DNA of 64,000 bases from a marine gamma proteobacterium HTCC2143 (GTDB lineage: Bacteria; Pseudomonadota; Gammaproteobacteria; Pseudomonadales; Dasaniaceae). A model generated the notes under the pieces. It ran no database searches. It was not told the origin of the DNA and worked only from the letters and a program-made list of their open reading frames with translations. Numbering within the stretch: position 1 is the first letter of the stretch; the number at the start of each line of letters is the position of its first letter. Location: assembly GCA_000169075.1 (NCBI GenBank), contig AAVT01000008.1, positions 62,001 to 126,000 on the forward strand. The letters run 5' to 3'. Below, in pieces: positions 1 through 9,559 of this stretch. The translations under genes were made by a program, and so were the position numbers.

Positions 1-2
1 AC

Positions 3-863
3 GGTGGCCAGGTTTATGTTGACGGCGCTAATTTAAACGCGCTGGTTGGCATCGCGGCTCCTGGGAAGTTTGGTGCGGACGTTTCTCATATCAACCTGCA
101 CAAAACATTTTGTATCCCTCATGGCGGCGGCGGGCCTGGCATGGGACCCATCGGCGTAGGTAAACATCTGGCGCCATTTTTGCCCAACAATCCCGCACAA
201 CCAATCGATGGGCTCGACATCAATAACGACACCGTGTCATCAGCCAGCTGGGGAAGCGCTGCCATATTGCCTATCTCTTGGATGTACATCGCAATGATGG
301 GTGAGCAAGGCCTAAAAAAGGCTACTCAGGTTGCCATTCTTAATGCCAATTATATCGCTCAGAAATTAAGCAAACACTACCCTATTCTCTACACAGGTAG
401 AAATAATCGTATTGCACACGAATGTATTCTCGACATGCGCACAATAAAAGAAAGTAGCGGCATCAGTGAAGAGGATGTTGCTAAGCGTTTAATGGACTTT
501 GGTTTTCACGCGCCTACCATGTCCTTTCCCGTTCCCGGCACGTTGATGGTAGAACCAACAGAAAGTGAACCAAAAGAAGAACTCGACCGATTTATAGAGG
601 CCATGATTGCAATACGTAAAGAAATTGCGCAGGTAGAAACCGGAGAGCTAGACGAAGAAGACAATCCATTGAAAAATGCCCCGCACACATCCATGGAAGC
701 CACTTCGTCAGATTGGGTTCACTCATACAGTCGTGAACAAGCAATATTCCCAATTGGCAGTGACAACAAATATTGGCCTCCCGTTGCACGCATTGATAAT
801 GTCTTTGGCGATCGTAATTTGATCTGCTCTTGCCCAGACATTGATAGTTACCGGGAAGACTGA
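3..863 (+). CDS. gcvP: Glycine dehydrogenase (decarboxylating), P-protein, C-terminal part
   Basis: This is the C-terminal part of the P-protein of the glycine cleavage system, a PLP enzyme that decarboxylates glycine and passes the aminomethyl group to the lipoylated H-protein in the cytosol. The frame is open from base 3, so the gene begins outside the window; about 286 residues are visible. The PLP-lysine motif HKTF (Lys at fragment residue 36) is followed by the glycine-rich [10 protein letters not shown] stretch typical of the family. Later [19 protein letters not shown] matches the conserved C-terminal domain. The ATG at 141 is internal to the conserved region and is not the true start. 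Family assignment is very secure. The rest of the gcv operon should lie upstream. Confidence 0.96.
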   Translation, partial: GGQVYVDGANLNALVGIAAPGKFGADVSHINLHKTFCIPHGGGGPGMGPIGVGKHLAPFLPNNPAQPIDGLDINNDTVSSASWGSAAILPISWMYIAMMGEQGLKKATQVAILNANYIAQKLSKHYPILYTGRNNRIAHECILDMRTIKESSGISEEDVAKRLMDFGFHAPTMSFPVPGTLMVEPTESEPKEELDRFIEAMIAIRKEIAQVETGELDEEDNPLKNAPHTSMEATSSDWVHSYSREQAIFPIGSDNKYWPPVARIDNVFGDRNLICSCPDIDSYRED

Positions 864-929
864 TAGTTTCTGCCCACAGCTTGCGCTGTAGAAAGGTAAA
901 GCAGGTAATAAAAAATATTGGAGGCAGAT

Positions 930-2024
930 ATGTCGGAAAGCAATCAAGAAGACAATGACCAAAGACTTGCACGAGTGCTTACCGACGTAATGATTCGTTT
1001 CGGTGTCGTTACAATCATTATCGTACTGTGCATACAAGTATTCGCGCCATTTTTTGGGATTATGATGTGGGCACTTATCCTTGCTGTGGCTTTGTACCCG
1101 CTGAATTTAAGTCTAGCGAAAAAATTCAATGGGAATTCTGGTCGTGCGGCAGCGCTAATTGTTATTATTGGGTTGTTATTAATTGGCGGTCCAGCAGTTG
1201 CTCTGGGAAAATCATTTACAAGCCATTTGCTCGACTTGTACACCGAGTTTAATAGCGGCAAATTACATATCCAGCCTCCAAACTCAAGTGTCGCCGAGTT
1301 ACCTCTTATTGGAGAAACTCTTAACCGTGTATGGACTAATGCCGCAGACGATTTAGAGCAGACACTGAAAAATGTTGAACCTCAACTTAAAGAACTCTCA
1401 AAGAAAGCACTAGTTATTGCCGCCAGCACTACCGGCGAGGTTTTTAGCTTTTTCGCTTCTATGGTTATCGCCGGCATTATGATGGCTTACGGGCGGTCAG
1501 GCAGCCAAGCTATGCTTGAAATCCTCCAGCGGGTCTCAAGCGAAGAAAAAGGCGGGAAACTCCAAGCTTTATGTGTAGGCACTATCCGTTCCGTTGCTAC
1601 CGGTGTTATCGGAGTCGCTTTTATCCAAGCACTTTTGTTGGGCGCGGGATTCATATTCGCAGGCATACCCGGAGCCGGTATTTTGGGCGTTATCGTTTTA
1701 GTAGTAGGGATTTTACAGATTCCGGCAGCTTTAGTGACACTCCCAGCCATCGCCTATCTATGGTTCGGGGGAGACGCATCAACAGCCAGCAATATCGCTT
1801 TCACAGTGTATTTATTTGTCGCTGGACTTGCTGACAATGTCCTCAAACCAATGTTACTTGGGCGCGGTGTTGACGCACCTATGCCAGTAGTATTGCTGGG
1901 GGCATTAGGCGGTATGGTCGTTGCTGGTATTATGGGCCTATTTGTTGGTTCAGTATTACTTACTGTCGGCTACAAAATTTTTATGGAATGGGTCAAAGAG
2001 CCGATAGCCGTTAGCAACAGCTAG
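930..2024 (+). CDS. AI-2E family transporter (PerM-like permease)
   Basis: Polytopic inner-membrane protein of 364 residues of the AI-2E/PerM family, whose members are exporters or antiporters with mostly unknown substrates. About eight hydrophobic segments are visible: two near the N-terminus, one after the GNSGRAAALIV stretch, then, beyond a soluble loop (roughly residues 100-160), a C-terminal block with glycine-rich helices (GAGFIFAGIPGAGILGVI, VLLGALGGMVVAGIMGLFVG). I chose ATG at 930 because GGAGG at 920-924 sits five bases upstream; a TTG at 918 would overlap that site. It is the first gene of a tight run with the NodT, HlyD and DUF2955 genes, so it probably belongs to the same export operon. 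Substrate unknown. Confidence 0.85.
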   Translation: MSESNQEDNDQRLARVLTDVMIRFGVVTIIIVLCIQVFAPFFGIMMWALILAVALYPLNLSLAKKFNGNSGRAAALIVIIGLLLIGGPAVALGKSFTSHLLDLYTEFNSGKLHIQPPNSSVAELPLIGETLNRVWTNAADDLEQTLKNVEPQLKELSKKALVIAASTTGEVFSFFASMVIAGIMMAYGRSGSQAMLEILQRVSSEEKGGKLQALCVGTIRSVATGVIGVAFIQALLLGAGFIFAGIPGAGILGVIVLVVGILQIPAALVTLPAIAYLWFGGDASTASNIAFTVYLFVAGLADNVLKPMLLGRGVDAPMPVVLLGALGGMVVAGIMGLFVGSVLLTVGYKIFMEWVKEPIAVSNS

Positions 2025-2032
2025 AGAAATAT

Positions 2033-3628
2033 ATGATCAATCAGTTAACAGGCCTCGGCTATCTAGTTGCAAGACCTGGTTGGGCGATCTTGTGTGGCTT
2101 CATTTTGTGCTCCTGCACAACCGTGGGCCCAAGCTATCAAGAGCCCGACGTCAAATGGCTGTCAAGTTGGCAACCAGATTTATATGGCCAGCTCAACAAT
2201 ACGTCTTCACAGTATCAGCATGAACTTAGTTTTTGGTGGCAACTCTTTGATGACGAGTCCCTGAATCAACTTATCCTAGAGGCCTATCAAGAAAATATAG
2301 ACTTGCAACTTGCAGGCTTGCGCGTGTTGGAAAGTAGAGCACAGCTTGGTGTCGCTGGCAGCTTGCTATATCCTCAATTACAACAGGTCAATGGCTCCGC
2401 TATCGCCGCTGAAACACGCCGGCGAGGCGGCGCATTGTCCAGCCAAGATCAAAGTCTCATCAGTTACCAGACTGGTTTTAATCTGGGCTGGGAATTAGAT
2501 TTTTGGGGTAAATTTAAACGCAGTGTTGAATCAGCCGACGCAGCCTTCTTCGCCTCCGTCGCTAATCAACAAAATATGCAGGTTCTGATAACCGCACAAA
2601 TAGCTGACCTTTATTTTGCTTACCGCACGATAGAACATCGCATTGCGATAGCGAACAGAAACATTCAGATACAAAAAAGAAGCTATGAGATCACCGAGAA
2701 AGTTTACCAAGCAGGACAAGACTCGGAACTAGACTTGCAACAAGCAAAAGCACAATACTTGGCAACGCTCTCCACGGTTCCTCTTTTGGAGTTATCGTTA
2801 ATCAACACACGCAATGCCCTTTCCTTATTACTGGCGCGACCACCAGGCTATATTCCTGAGTTAAACGCACCGAACAACAGCACTCTTCCCACAGTGCATT
2901 CCATAGATTTGCAGGATATTCCTGCCAACTTACTGATACGCAGACCCGATATAAGAGCAGCGGCCTGGCAAGTTGCGTCCCAATCGGCGCAAATAGGTAT
3001 TGCCGAAGCCGATTATTATCCGTCGATATCGCTGATTGGTAATATCAGTTGGTCTGGCAGCACCGTCGACGACGCCGCCGATAACAGTCTAATTGGCATA
3101 GGCCCTGGGTTCACTTGGAATATTTTTGATTACGGGCGTATCGCCGATAATATCCGGGTACAAGATGCACGTTTTCAACAGTTAGTAGAGCGGTACCAGC
3201 AATCCGTATTAGTCGCTGCGCGCGAAGTAGATGATGCCGCAGTCGCTATTGTCAAAACTGCAGAAAAAATCGACATTTTATCGCAAGCAGTACATGCCTC
3301 TGAACGCGGCCTGACGCTTGCCAACGCGCGTTACAAAGAAGGCTACTCTGGTTTTCAGCGGGTCTTAGATGCTCAGCGATCTGTTTTTGCACAAACCGAG
3401 CAAGCTGTGGTTAATCAAGGCAATCATATTCGCGCCGTCGTCGGCCTATACAAGGCACTCGGCGGAGGGTGGGAAAGAAAGCCCTTGACTGAGACACTGT
3501 CGCCGCGACTAAAAAGTCAATTAAAGAAACGCACAGACTGGGGCGATCTATTGGACTCTTCAGCGACTGCTGTACCTGAGCAAAAAGAAAGGTCAACGAC
3601 TGACGGCGGAGTATCCCAACATGAGTAA
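2033..3628 (+). CDS. Outer-membrane efflux lipoprotein, NodT/OprM family
   Basis: TolC-like outer-membrane channel component of a tripartite efflux pump, 531 residues. The N-terminus carries a lipoprotein signal ending in the lipobox LCSC, followed by TTVGPSYQEPDV, the usual start of mature NodT-family proteins. Two outer-membrane-efflux-protein repeats follow, with the conserved NLLIRRPDIRAAAWQVASQSAQIGIAEADYYPSISL-type region beginning near residue 300. The C-terminal 50 residues are charged and Thr/Ser rich, slightly longer than usual. The gene starts eight bases after the AI-2E permease and its last codons overlap the HlyD adaptor start, so the products are very likely co-translated. It provides the exit duct for substrates delivered by the next two genes. 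Confidence 0.92.
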   Translation: MINQLTGLGYLVARPGWAILCGFILCSCTTVGPSYQEPDVKWLSSWQPDLYGQLNNTSSQYQHELSFWWQLFDDESLNQLILEAYQENIDLQLAGLRVLESRAQLGVAGSLLYPQLQQVNGSAIAAETRRRGGALSSQDQSLISYQTGFNLGWELDFWGKFKRSVESADAAFFASVANQQNMQVLITAQIADLYFAYRTIEHRIAIANRNIQIQKRSYEITEKVYQAGQDSELDLQQAKAQYLATLSTVPLLELSLINTRNALSLLLARPPGYIPELNAPNNSTLPTVHSIDLQDIPANLLIRRPDIRAAAWQVASQSAQIGIAEADYYPSISLIGNISWSGSTVDDAADNSLIGIGPGFTWNIFDYGRIADNIRVQDARFQQLVERYQQSVLVAAREVDDAAVAIVKTAEKIDILSQAVHASERGLTLANARYKEGYSGFQRVLDAQRSVFAQTEQAVVNQGNHIRAVVGLYKALGGGWERKPLTETLSPRLKSQLKKRTDWGDLLDSSATAVPEQKERSTTDGGVSQHE

Positions 3629-4739
3629 TGATGAAAATAAACAGCAGGCATTGGAGTCGTCCGCCAAAGACGTAAAGAAAGGAGGCTTGGTGATATTTTC
3701 AATTATATTAGTGACGGTTTCTTGGTACCTTCTTTCAGATCGATTTGCTCCCCATACTAGTCAAGCTCGTGTGCAGGGGTATGTCGTTGGCGTTGCGCCT
3801 AAAATTGGTGGTTTAGTGACTAACGTGATGGTAAAAAACAATCAGGAAGTGCAGGTCGGTCAAACGCTGTTTGCAATCGACTCATCGCAATACCAAATAG
3901 CGGTCGACAGAGCAGTTTCTGATCTTGACAACGCCAAAAATCAAGTCAATGCAAGCTATGCCGTTGTTAGCTCTGCGAAAGCAAACCTATTAGCAGCCCA
4001 AGCCAATCAAGTAAAAGCACAACAAGACTCAGATCGATTGACGCGATTATACAATGATGATCCTGGCACCATTTCTGTACGACGGATTGAAGTTTCCAAG
4101 GCGTCGCTCGAGCAAGCAAAAGCCGGGGTTATTGCCGCCAATGCAGAAATAGAACGAGCCCTGCAACAAAGTGGCGGAAGCAATAAGGAAAACAATGCCG
4201 TTATTAAATCGGCGGAAAGTGCAGTGTCTAAAGCCACTTTAGATTTAAGCAACACACAAGTGAAGGCATCTAACCGCGGCGTCATTACAGATTTACGTGC
4301 TGATATCGGGCAATACGCAAGTCCTGGCAGCCCCGTCATGACACTAGTGGCAATTCATGATGTTTGGATAAACGCCGAATTCACAGAAAATAATTTGGGC
4401 CATATGAAGGTAGGTGGTGATGTAGAGATATTGTTTGATATTGTACCGGGCCAGATTTTCGAAGGTACTATCCGAAGCATTGGTATCGGCGTAAGCGCAA
4501 ACCAAAAACAACAGCCAGGAACACTACCTAGCATTGATAATGATCGAGACTGGTTAAGACAGTCACAACGGTTTCCAGTGATTATCAGCTTTGATCCGAA
4601 TCAAAACCAAGTGTTACGCGGGAAATTACGAATCGGTGGCCAAGCATCTGTAACGGCGTACACTGAAGGGCACGGTATCATCACTGCGCTGGGGAAAGGG
4701 TACCTTCGTTTGGTGAGCCTTCTCTCTTATGCCTATTAA
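3621..4739 (+). CDS. HlyD/EmrA-family periplasmic adaptor
   Basis: Membrane-fusion (adaptor) protein of 372 residues linking an inner-membrane pump to the outer-membrane channel. One N-terminal transmembrane helix is visible at about residues 22-42, then a biotinyl-lipoyl-like half domain (RVQGYVVGVAPKIGGLV), a long alanine- and glutamine-rich coiled-coil hairpin (about 90-200), the second lipoyl half (KASNRGVITDLRADIGQYASPG) and a beta-barrel domain. This order is that of EmrA/HlyD-type adaptors. The ATG overlaps the end of the NodT gene by eight bases and its own end overlaps the next gene by eleven bases, so a tripartite complex encoded by one transcript is strongly indicated. Confidence 0.92.
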   Translation: MSNDENKQQALESSAKDVKKGGLVIFSIILVTVSWYLLSDRFAPHTSQARVQGYVVGVAPKIGGLVTNVMVKNNQEVQVGQTLFAIDSSQYQIAVDRAVSDLDNAKNQVNASYAVVSSAKANLLAAQANQVKAQQDSDRLTRLYNDDPGTISVRRIEVSKASLEQAKAGVIAANAEIERALQQSGGSNKENNAVIKSAESAVSKATLDLSNTQVKASNRGVITDLRADIGQYASPGSPVMTLVAIHDVWINAEFTENNLGHMKVGGDVEILFDIVPGQIFEGTIRSIGIGVSANQKQQPGTLPSIDNDRDWLRQSQRFPVIISFDPNQNQVLRGKLRIGGQASVTAYTEGHGIITALGKGYLRLVSLLSYAY

Positions 4740-5805
4740 TGCAAGCAGTCAGCACAATAAGATAACCATACCAGCACTGAGAGTTTTTAGACTCAGTATC
4801 CTTATTGCACTATCGCTAGCTATTGCTTACGCGTTTGCCGCGCCATTACCTTATATGGCTCCCATCTTCGCATTACTTTTAGGTGTTAAACCAGGCCCTG
4901 TAATCAATCTTAAAGCCTTAATTGCTCTAATCATTGTAGTAACCCTATCGCTTGGCATCGGTGTGTTACTTGTTCCTTTATTACTGGACTACAGCGTTAC
5001 CGCCATCTTTATTGTTGCACTCGGTCTGTATTTTAGCACTTATGTCACGATTATTTTAGGTAAAGCACTGCTGGGGTTATTCTTGACAGTGGGATTTACT
5101 ATGATCTCCGCTGCCGGTTTAGTCGGTCATAGTTTATCCATCATGGTTATTCAAGGGTTAGGGTTGGCCATTATTATTGCCGTCGTATCACAGTGGATCA
5201 TCTATCCACTTTTCCCCAAGGCACTGATCAAGGCAGACATCGTCGCCGCAAACGCTACGCCAGAAACCCCCAAAGATAGTCAGCATTCAAATTGGGTTGC
5301 GCTTCGCACCACGCTGATTGTATTACCCGCCTATTTACTCACATTAACAAATCCGCTGGTCTATATGCCAACCATCATGAAAGCAGTATCGCTGGGCCAG
5401 CAGGGCTCAAGTATTGAAGCAAAGGCAGCGGGAAAAGAACTCTTAGGTTCAACATTTTTAGCAGGCTGCGCGGCTATTCTATTTTGGTTTTTGCTGGATT
5501 TATCAACTACCCTCTTTATGTATGCGGCATGCCTTCTGTTATTTTCGCTGTACTTTGTTAGCAAGATTTACCAAATATTTCCGAGTCACTTCAGCGCTTC
5601 TTTTTGGCAAAGTACGCTGATAACCATGCTTATTTTACTGGGGCCGGCAGTAGAAGATAGTGCCAATGGCAAAGATGTTTATGCAGCATTTGCCGTTCGT
5701 ATGGCTTTATTTATTGTGGTGACTGTTTATGCCTGTATCGCCGTGTATGCCCTAGAGCATATCAAGGAAAAATATTTTGACAATGAACCAACTTCGCTGC
5801 CTTAA
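4729..5805 (+). CDS. DUF2955/FUSC-like inner-membrane protein
   Basis: Predicted inner-membrane partner of the preceding adaptor, 358 residues. Two blocks of hydrophobic helices are visible, roughly residues 19-155 and 195-340, separated by a hydrophilic stretch. This duplicated layout is that of DUF2955 and aromatic-acid exporters such as AaeB/FUSC. The motif FAAPLPYMAPIFALLLG in the first helices supports DUF2955. It overlaps the HlyD gene by eleven bases. By analogy with AaeAB-type pumps it may move aromatic or amphipathic weak acids, but the sequence does not reveal the substrate. It is the last gene of the export operon; no clear terminator follows. Confidence 0.8.
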   Translation: MPINASSQHNKITIPALRVFRLSILIALSLAIAYAFAAPLPYMAPIFALLLGVKPGPVINLKALIALIIVVTLSLGIGVLLVPLLLDYSVTAIFIVALGLYFSTYVTIILGKALLGLFLTVGFTMISAAGLVGHSLSIMVIQGLGLAIIIAVVSQWIIYPLFPKALIKADIVAANATPETPKDSQHSNWVALRTTLIVLPAYLLTLTNPLVYMPTIMKAVSLGQQGSSIEAKAAGKELLGSTFLAGCAAILFWFLLDLSTTLFMYAACLLLFSLYFVSKIYQIFPSHFSASFWQSTLITMLILLGPAVEDSANGKDVYAAFAVRMALFIVVTVYACIAVYALEHIKEKYFDNEPTSLP

Positions 5806-5931
5806 TAGCAGCGCTAAGCAACAAGACTCTTGCTGCGAACTGGGCGGCAAGTATTTTAATAATACGAATGTTCTTTAACAGCGCCCCACACCAATTTGGG
5901 GTGCCTCAACTAACAAAACGGGGGGATGGTC

Positions 5932-6846
5932 ATGTCTAAAGTAGTTCTTCTTGACGGTGGTATGGGGCAGGAATTGCTCCGCCGCTCATCTCAGAAACCT
6001 CATTCGATGTGGTCTGCAAGGGTTCTCCTCGAGGAGCCTGAAATTGTTGAAGCGGTACATCGCGACTATATCGAAGCCGGAGCTCGAGTTATTACCCTCA
6101 ACAATTACTCGGCAACTCCGGAACGAATGGCAAGAGAGGGTCATCCTGAGCTATTTGATATTCTGCAAAAAAAGGCAATAGATATTGCCAAGCGTGCCCG
6201 TGACAATTCACCGAGAGCACGGGACCATGATATAAAAATAGCCGGATGCCTGCCGCCGCTATTTGCCAGTTATAAGCCCGAACTTGCGCCAAACTTTGAA
6301 GAATGTCTTGAAAGATACCGTGTTATCGCAGACATACAAAAAGCCGACGTCGATTTATTTATCTGTGAAACCATGTCATCTATCAAAGAAGGAACAGCCT
6401 CAGCCGTAGCAGCTGCGAGCACCGGGCTTCCCGTATGGTTAGGTCTAACTTTAGAAGATAATCTTGAGGGTCGCCTGCGCTCTGGCGAAACACTTGCCGA
6501 TGCGATGGCCCCGATAGTCGACCTTGGTGTGGAAGCCCTGCTCCTCAATTGTTCGATGCCAGAATCTATAAACGCAGCCATTGGGACTCTAATCAACGGT
6601 TATGATACCGTGGGTGCCTATGCCAATGGCTTTACTAGTATCGCCGCGTTGAAGCCCGGAGGCACGGTTGAAGAGCTGCAAGCTCGCCAAGATTTAAGTC
6701 CAAACGGCTATGCAAAATTTGCCCTGTCCTGGGTAGATTCTGGGGCCAAAATCATTGGTGGTTGCTGCGAGGTTGGTCCGGCCCATATTGCAGAGCTGGA
6801 ACAGCAACTGCTGGCGAAAGGTCACGAGATTTGCAGCGCCCTTTAA
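5932..6846 (+). CDS. Homocysteine S-methyltransferase family protein
   Basis: Cytosolic zinc enzyme of about 304 residues in the homocysteine S-methyltransferase (MmuM/BHMT) family, which transfers a methyl group from S-methylmethionine or a betaine to homocysteine. The N-terminal LLDGGMGQEL motif and the three zinc cysteines are present: C207 in LLNCSMPE and C278-C279 in GGCCEVGP. Two ATGs are possible; 5932 is preferred because the GGGGG run at 5921-5925 is six bases upstream, whereas the ATG at 5926 abuts it. The gene stands alone. The methyl donor cannot be told from the sequence; no SAM riboswitch is recognisable in the 126 bases upstream. Confidence 0.87.
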   Translation: MSKVVLLDGGMGQELLRRSSQKPHSMWSARVLLEEPEIVEAVHRDYIEAGARVITLNNYSATPERMAREGHPELFDILQKKAIDIAKRARDNSPRARDHDIKIAGCLPPLFASYKPELAPNFEECLERYRVIADIQKADVDLFICETMSSIKEGTASAVAAASTGLPVWLGLTLEDNLEGRLRSGETLADAMAPIVDLGVEALLLNCSMPESINAAIGTLINGYDTVGAYANGFTSIAALKPGGTVEELQARQDLSPNGYAKFALSWVDSGAKIIGGCCEVGPAHIAELEQQLLAKGHEICSAL

Positions 6847-6931
6847 CCAGTCGACAACAATGACAGCATCAATCTATGGGCCGCGATAACAAGAGCTGCC
6901 AAGCATACTGAGCCCAGCAGAAACGATTCCT

Positions 6932-7408
6932 ATGACAGTTTTTAACACGACATTTGTCTTATCAAGACACTATCTTGCTGAATGTTTTGATCAGTCTTTA
7001 CCCTATGGTAAAAATGCCAAGCCCAACTATCTGTTCCCCGGATTACTGCTGATCGCTGGTGCGGGGTTATTGTTTTTCACTGAGCAACCTAGCGTTATAG
7101 GCTTTATTTTAATCGCTTTGATGATACTGGAACTGATTCATATGCGATTTCGACGAGCCTGGTGGCTGACACGACAGATGTGGGGGCGGAGCGCCGGTAA
7201 TGTTGTGGAATTGACCATCGATGAAAGTGGTATTCAAACACAGAGCGCAAATACACTAACTACACTACCGTGGTCGATTATCGACCGCATTATTGAGACT
7301 GATTTGGGGCTTATCCTCGTTGCTAACTCTGGAGGTCAGCAATACCTGTCTAAATCATTGCTATCTAGTGATCTAGTCAGTGAAATTATGGCACGTAATC
7401 AGAATTAA
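6932..7408 (+). CDS. YcxB-like membrane protein
   Basis: Small protein of 158 residues. After an N-terminal beta-type segment (TTFVLSRHYLAECFDQ) there are two adjacent hydrophobic helices at about residues 31-65, then a soluble C-terminal half with the pattern ELTIDESGIQTQSANTLTTLPWSIIDRIIET. This arrangement is typical of the YcxB-like family (a PH-like C-terminal domain behind a two-helix hairpin), whose function is not known. The upstream Shine-Dalgarno is weak. It sits between unrelated genes on the same strand, so its neighbours give no functional clue. Confidence 0.6.
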   Translation: MTVFNTTFVLSRHYLAECFDQSLPYGKNAKPNYLFPGLLLIAGAGLLFFTEQPSVIGFILIALMILELIHMRFRRAWWLTRQMWGRSAGNVVELTIDESGIQTQSANTLTTLPWSIIDRIIETDLGLILVANSGGQQYLSKSLLSSDLVSEIMARNQN

Positions 7409-7524
7409 GCGATACAGCGATCTACAGCCAAATCACCACAATAGTAGCGCTTATGCACGACGTAACTAGGCACTGAAAGCACCTGAAAAAGGTGTTATCT
7501 ACTCAGATATCACAGGTCAACCCT

Positions 7525-8391
7525 ATGAAGTTTTATCAAGCCCTTGTCATTTTTTTTGCTATGTTCTTTTGGAGTATTATGCTCAATGCTGACGTTATTA
7601 TTACAAAGAATATCGACTATAAAAGTCAATCAAATGACCCAGAGGATCGAGATTTACTAGATATCTATATGCCAAAAGACGCAGTGGATGTACCCGTTAT
7701 CGTCTTTTTTCATGGCGGGGCACTTCTCTACGGTGATAAAAGTTACGGTAAAGATATTGCCATCGGTCTTGTCGAACGCGGGTATGGGCTGGTGAGTGCG
7801 AACTACCGCTTGTCCCCAAATCATAGCCATCCATCTCATGTAAACGATGCGGCAGAGGCGACAGCATGGGTTATCAACAACATTGACTCCTATGGTGGCG
7901 ATTCAGACAACGTTTTTATAGCAGGGCACTCAGCCGGTGCCTACCTAGCTACGCTGGTGTCTATTGATAACTCGATAATCGAAAAAAACAATGTAGCCCA
8001 CGACAAGCTAAAAGGAACCATTCTGATTAGTCCATTTCTTTATATCGAAGAGACTGCGCCGCAACGGATTGCTAGCAATGCTGTATACACGTCCATTTGG
8101 GGTGAAACAAAACAAGACTGGCTCAGTGCATCGGTTACTCCATTCATTGGGCCTGATCACAACAATATCTTGGTTATTTATGCCGATGGCGATGATGCTT
8201 GGAGAAAGGAACAAAACACGCGCTTTGTCCAAGATCTAAAATCTGAAGGCTGCACGAACATCGCGGCCATCGAGGTGCCAGATAGAAATCACAAAACAAT
8301 AATGTCGAAAATTCCCGACCAAGATGACCAAATCGTCGACGTAATTAGCCATTTTATCAGCCAACTCGAACTCAGCAATGCACACATATAG
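7525..8391 (+). CDS. Secreted alpha/beta hydrolase (esterase/BD-FAE type)
   Basis: Predicted periplasmic esterase of 288 residues. From ATG 7525 the protein begins with a clear signal peptide (residues 1-22, MKFYQALVIFFAMFF then NADV). The oxyanion-hole HGG motif is at 63-65 (FFHGGALLYGDKSYG), the nucleophile elbow GHSAG at 134-138 (Ser136), and plausible acid and base residues lie in YADGDDAW and RNHKTI near the C-terminus. The sequence LSPNHSHPSHVNDAAEATAWV between them is typical of the hormone-sensitive-lipase/BD-FAE branch. A GTG at 7492 would add eleven residues ahead of the signal peptide and is less likely. Substrate unknown; short acyl or carbohydrate esters are plausible. Confidence 0.82.
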   Translation: MKFYQALVIFFAMFFWSIMLNADVIITKNIDYKSQSNDPEDRDLLDIYMPKDAVDVPVIVFFHGGALLYGDKSYGKDIAIGLVERGYGLVSANYRLSPNHSHPSHVNDAAEATAWVINNIDSYGGDSDNVFIAGHSAGAYLATLVSIDNSIIEKNNVAHDKLKGTILISPFLYIEETAPQRIASNAVYTSIWGETKQDWLSASVTPFIGPDHNNILVIYADGDDAWRKEQNTRFVQDLKSEGCTNIAAIEVPDRNHKTIMSKIPDQDDQIVDVISHFISQLELSNAHI

Positions 8392-8477
8392 CACAGCGTT
8401 TAAATGACACTGACCAATCACCGGGTCAAGCTAAAGTTGCAGGCACCACCCTGTATAAACTATCGGGATATCAGTAT

Positions 8478-8894
8478 ATGGAATATCCAATCAAAGGTTC
8501 TTGTCAGTGTGGACAGCTAACTTATGAACTTTTTAAAAAACCCAATATGGTGGTAGCCTGTCATTGTACTGAATGTCAGAAAATGGCGACCAGCCCATTC
8601 AGTATTACCGCTGTAGTTACATCGTCTTCGATTGAATTCAAGGGTGACCTGCAGGAATGGAGTAGAAGTTCCGATAGCGGCAATAAGAATAACGCAAAAT
8701 TCTGTCCGACCTGTGGCAATAGAATCTACCATTATGACCCCAGCAATTTAGACACTATCAAGTTAAAGTTGAAACCCATTAACTTAACAGCGTCCGAAGT
8801 ATTTGAGCCCTCAGCGCATATTTGGGTCAGTGAAAAATTGAGCTGGTATCAAATTCCCATTGGGATGAAAATATTTGAGAAACAACCTATTTAG
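8478..8894 (+). CDS. GFA-family zinc protein (first copy)
   Basis: Protein of 138 residues of the GFA/CENP-V fold (named after glutathione-dependent formaldehyde-activating enzyme). The zinc ligands are visible in order: CQCG near residue 9, ACHCTECQ near 28-35 and CPTCGN near 75. Such proteins bind one structural and one catalytic-type zinc, but most members have no verified activity. A second, clearly different GFA protein lies at 14559-14966; the two differ at the second motif (CHCTECQKMATSPF here, CHCKNCQRQAGSAF there). A GGGATA six bases or more upstream may serve as ribosome binding site. Formaldehyde chemistry should not be assumed. Confidence 0.85.
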   Translation: MEYPIKGSCQCGQLTYELFKKPNMVVACHCTECQKMATSPFSITAVVTSSSIEFKGDLQEWSRSSDSGNKNNAKFCPTCGNRIYHYDPSNLDTIKLKLKPINLTASEVFEPSAHIWVSEKLSWYQIPIGMKIFEKQPI

Positions 8895-8974
8895 GCGCGA
8901 CCACCACTGAGCCTGCGCTTATCAAGTACAGCGCGCCCTCCAATCTTCTTCACGTTTGTCTATCGTTAATCAGT

Positions 8975-9559
8975 TTACTGACCTTTGGTGGGAGGCAGCG
9001 TCCAATCGCAGGTCTCACAATCCGGTGAGATATCATTCTGCGCCAAGACCGCGAAAATAAAATCGCGCCACACTTTATTCGGCTGCCATATAGTGTTCAT
9101 GTCGCTTTTAGCCTCGGCAATATCCATACCTTCATTGATGACGCGATAGAGAAAGGCAAAGGCAGTGGCCCTGGCATTAACTTGGCAGTGCAATAGTGTC
9201 TTTTTACCACTATTGCGCTGCATAGAATCGGCGAAGGCATAGAAATCATCAGCTAGCGGATTATCAAAGGCAACAGGCACATGCATGTATTCCATACCCA
9301 GATCCTTTACTAACTGGTCCGCATCAGGCAACGCATTCGGATTGCTAGTAAACGCAATATATACTACCCGATCGAAACCCTGACCTGCCAGCATCTTAAA
9401 TTGTTCTCGCGTCGGCTGCCCCGCACTGGCGAAGGTTGCGCTGTACTGTCGGAAATTAGTAATCTCGCTGAGCGCTGCATTGGTTTCTTCTATTGCGACG
9501 CTGACGCTACTGAGGACAGAGGCAACTACACCACAGAGGACCGCGCTTATCTTCTTCAT
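8975..9559 (-). CDS. Secreted protein-tyrosine-phosphatase-like protein (DUF442/BLH type)
   Basis: Protein of 194 residues with an N-terminal signal peptide (about 1-22, ending VSVAIE). The core matches the small DSP/PTPase-like domain of the DUF442 or beta-lactamase-hydrolase-like family: SAGQPTREQFKMLAGQGFD at the start and a phosphate-loop-like HCQVNAR with Cys125 and Arg130. Cys and Arg are four residues apart rather than the five of classical CX5R phosphatases, so catalytic activity is uncertain. GGGG lies seven bases before the ATG. It is transcribed away from the DUF4136 gene, with a long intergenic region between. Periplasmic location is inferred from the signal peptide. Confidence 0.75.
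   Translation of the reverse strand: MKKISAVLCGVVASVLSSVSVAIEETNAALSEITNFRQYSATFASAGQPTREQFKMLAGQGFDRVVYIAFTSNPNALPDADQLVKDLGMEYMHVPVAFDNPLADDFYAFADSMQRNSGKKTLLHCQVNARATAFAFLYRVINEGMDIAEAKSDMNTIWQPNKVWRDFIFAVLAQNDISPDCETCDWTLPPTKGQ

Noticed and set aside
918..2024. TTG at 918 as start of the AI-2E permease
   Set aside because: It overlaps the GGAGG ribosome site that serves the ATG at 930.
5881..5925. Hairpin CCCCA...TGGGG upstream of the homocysteine methyltransferase as a riboswitch or terminator
   Set aside because: Only five pairs, no T-run, and no conserved SAM-riboswitch core could be seen.
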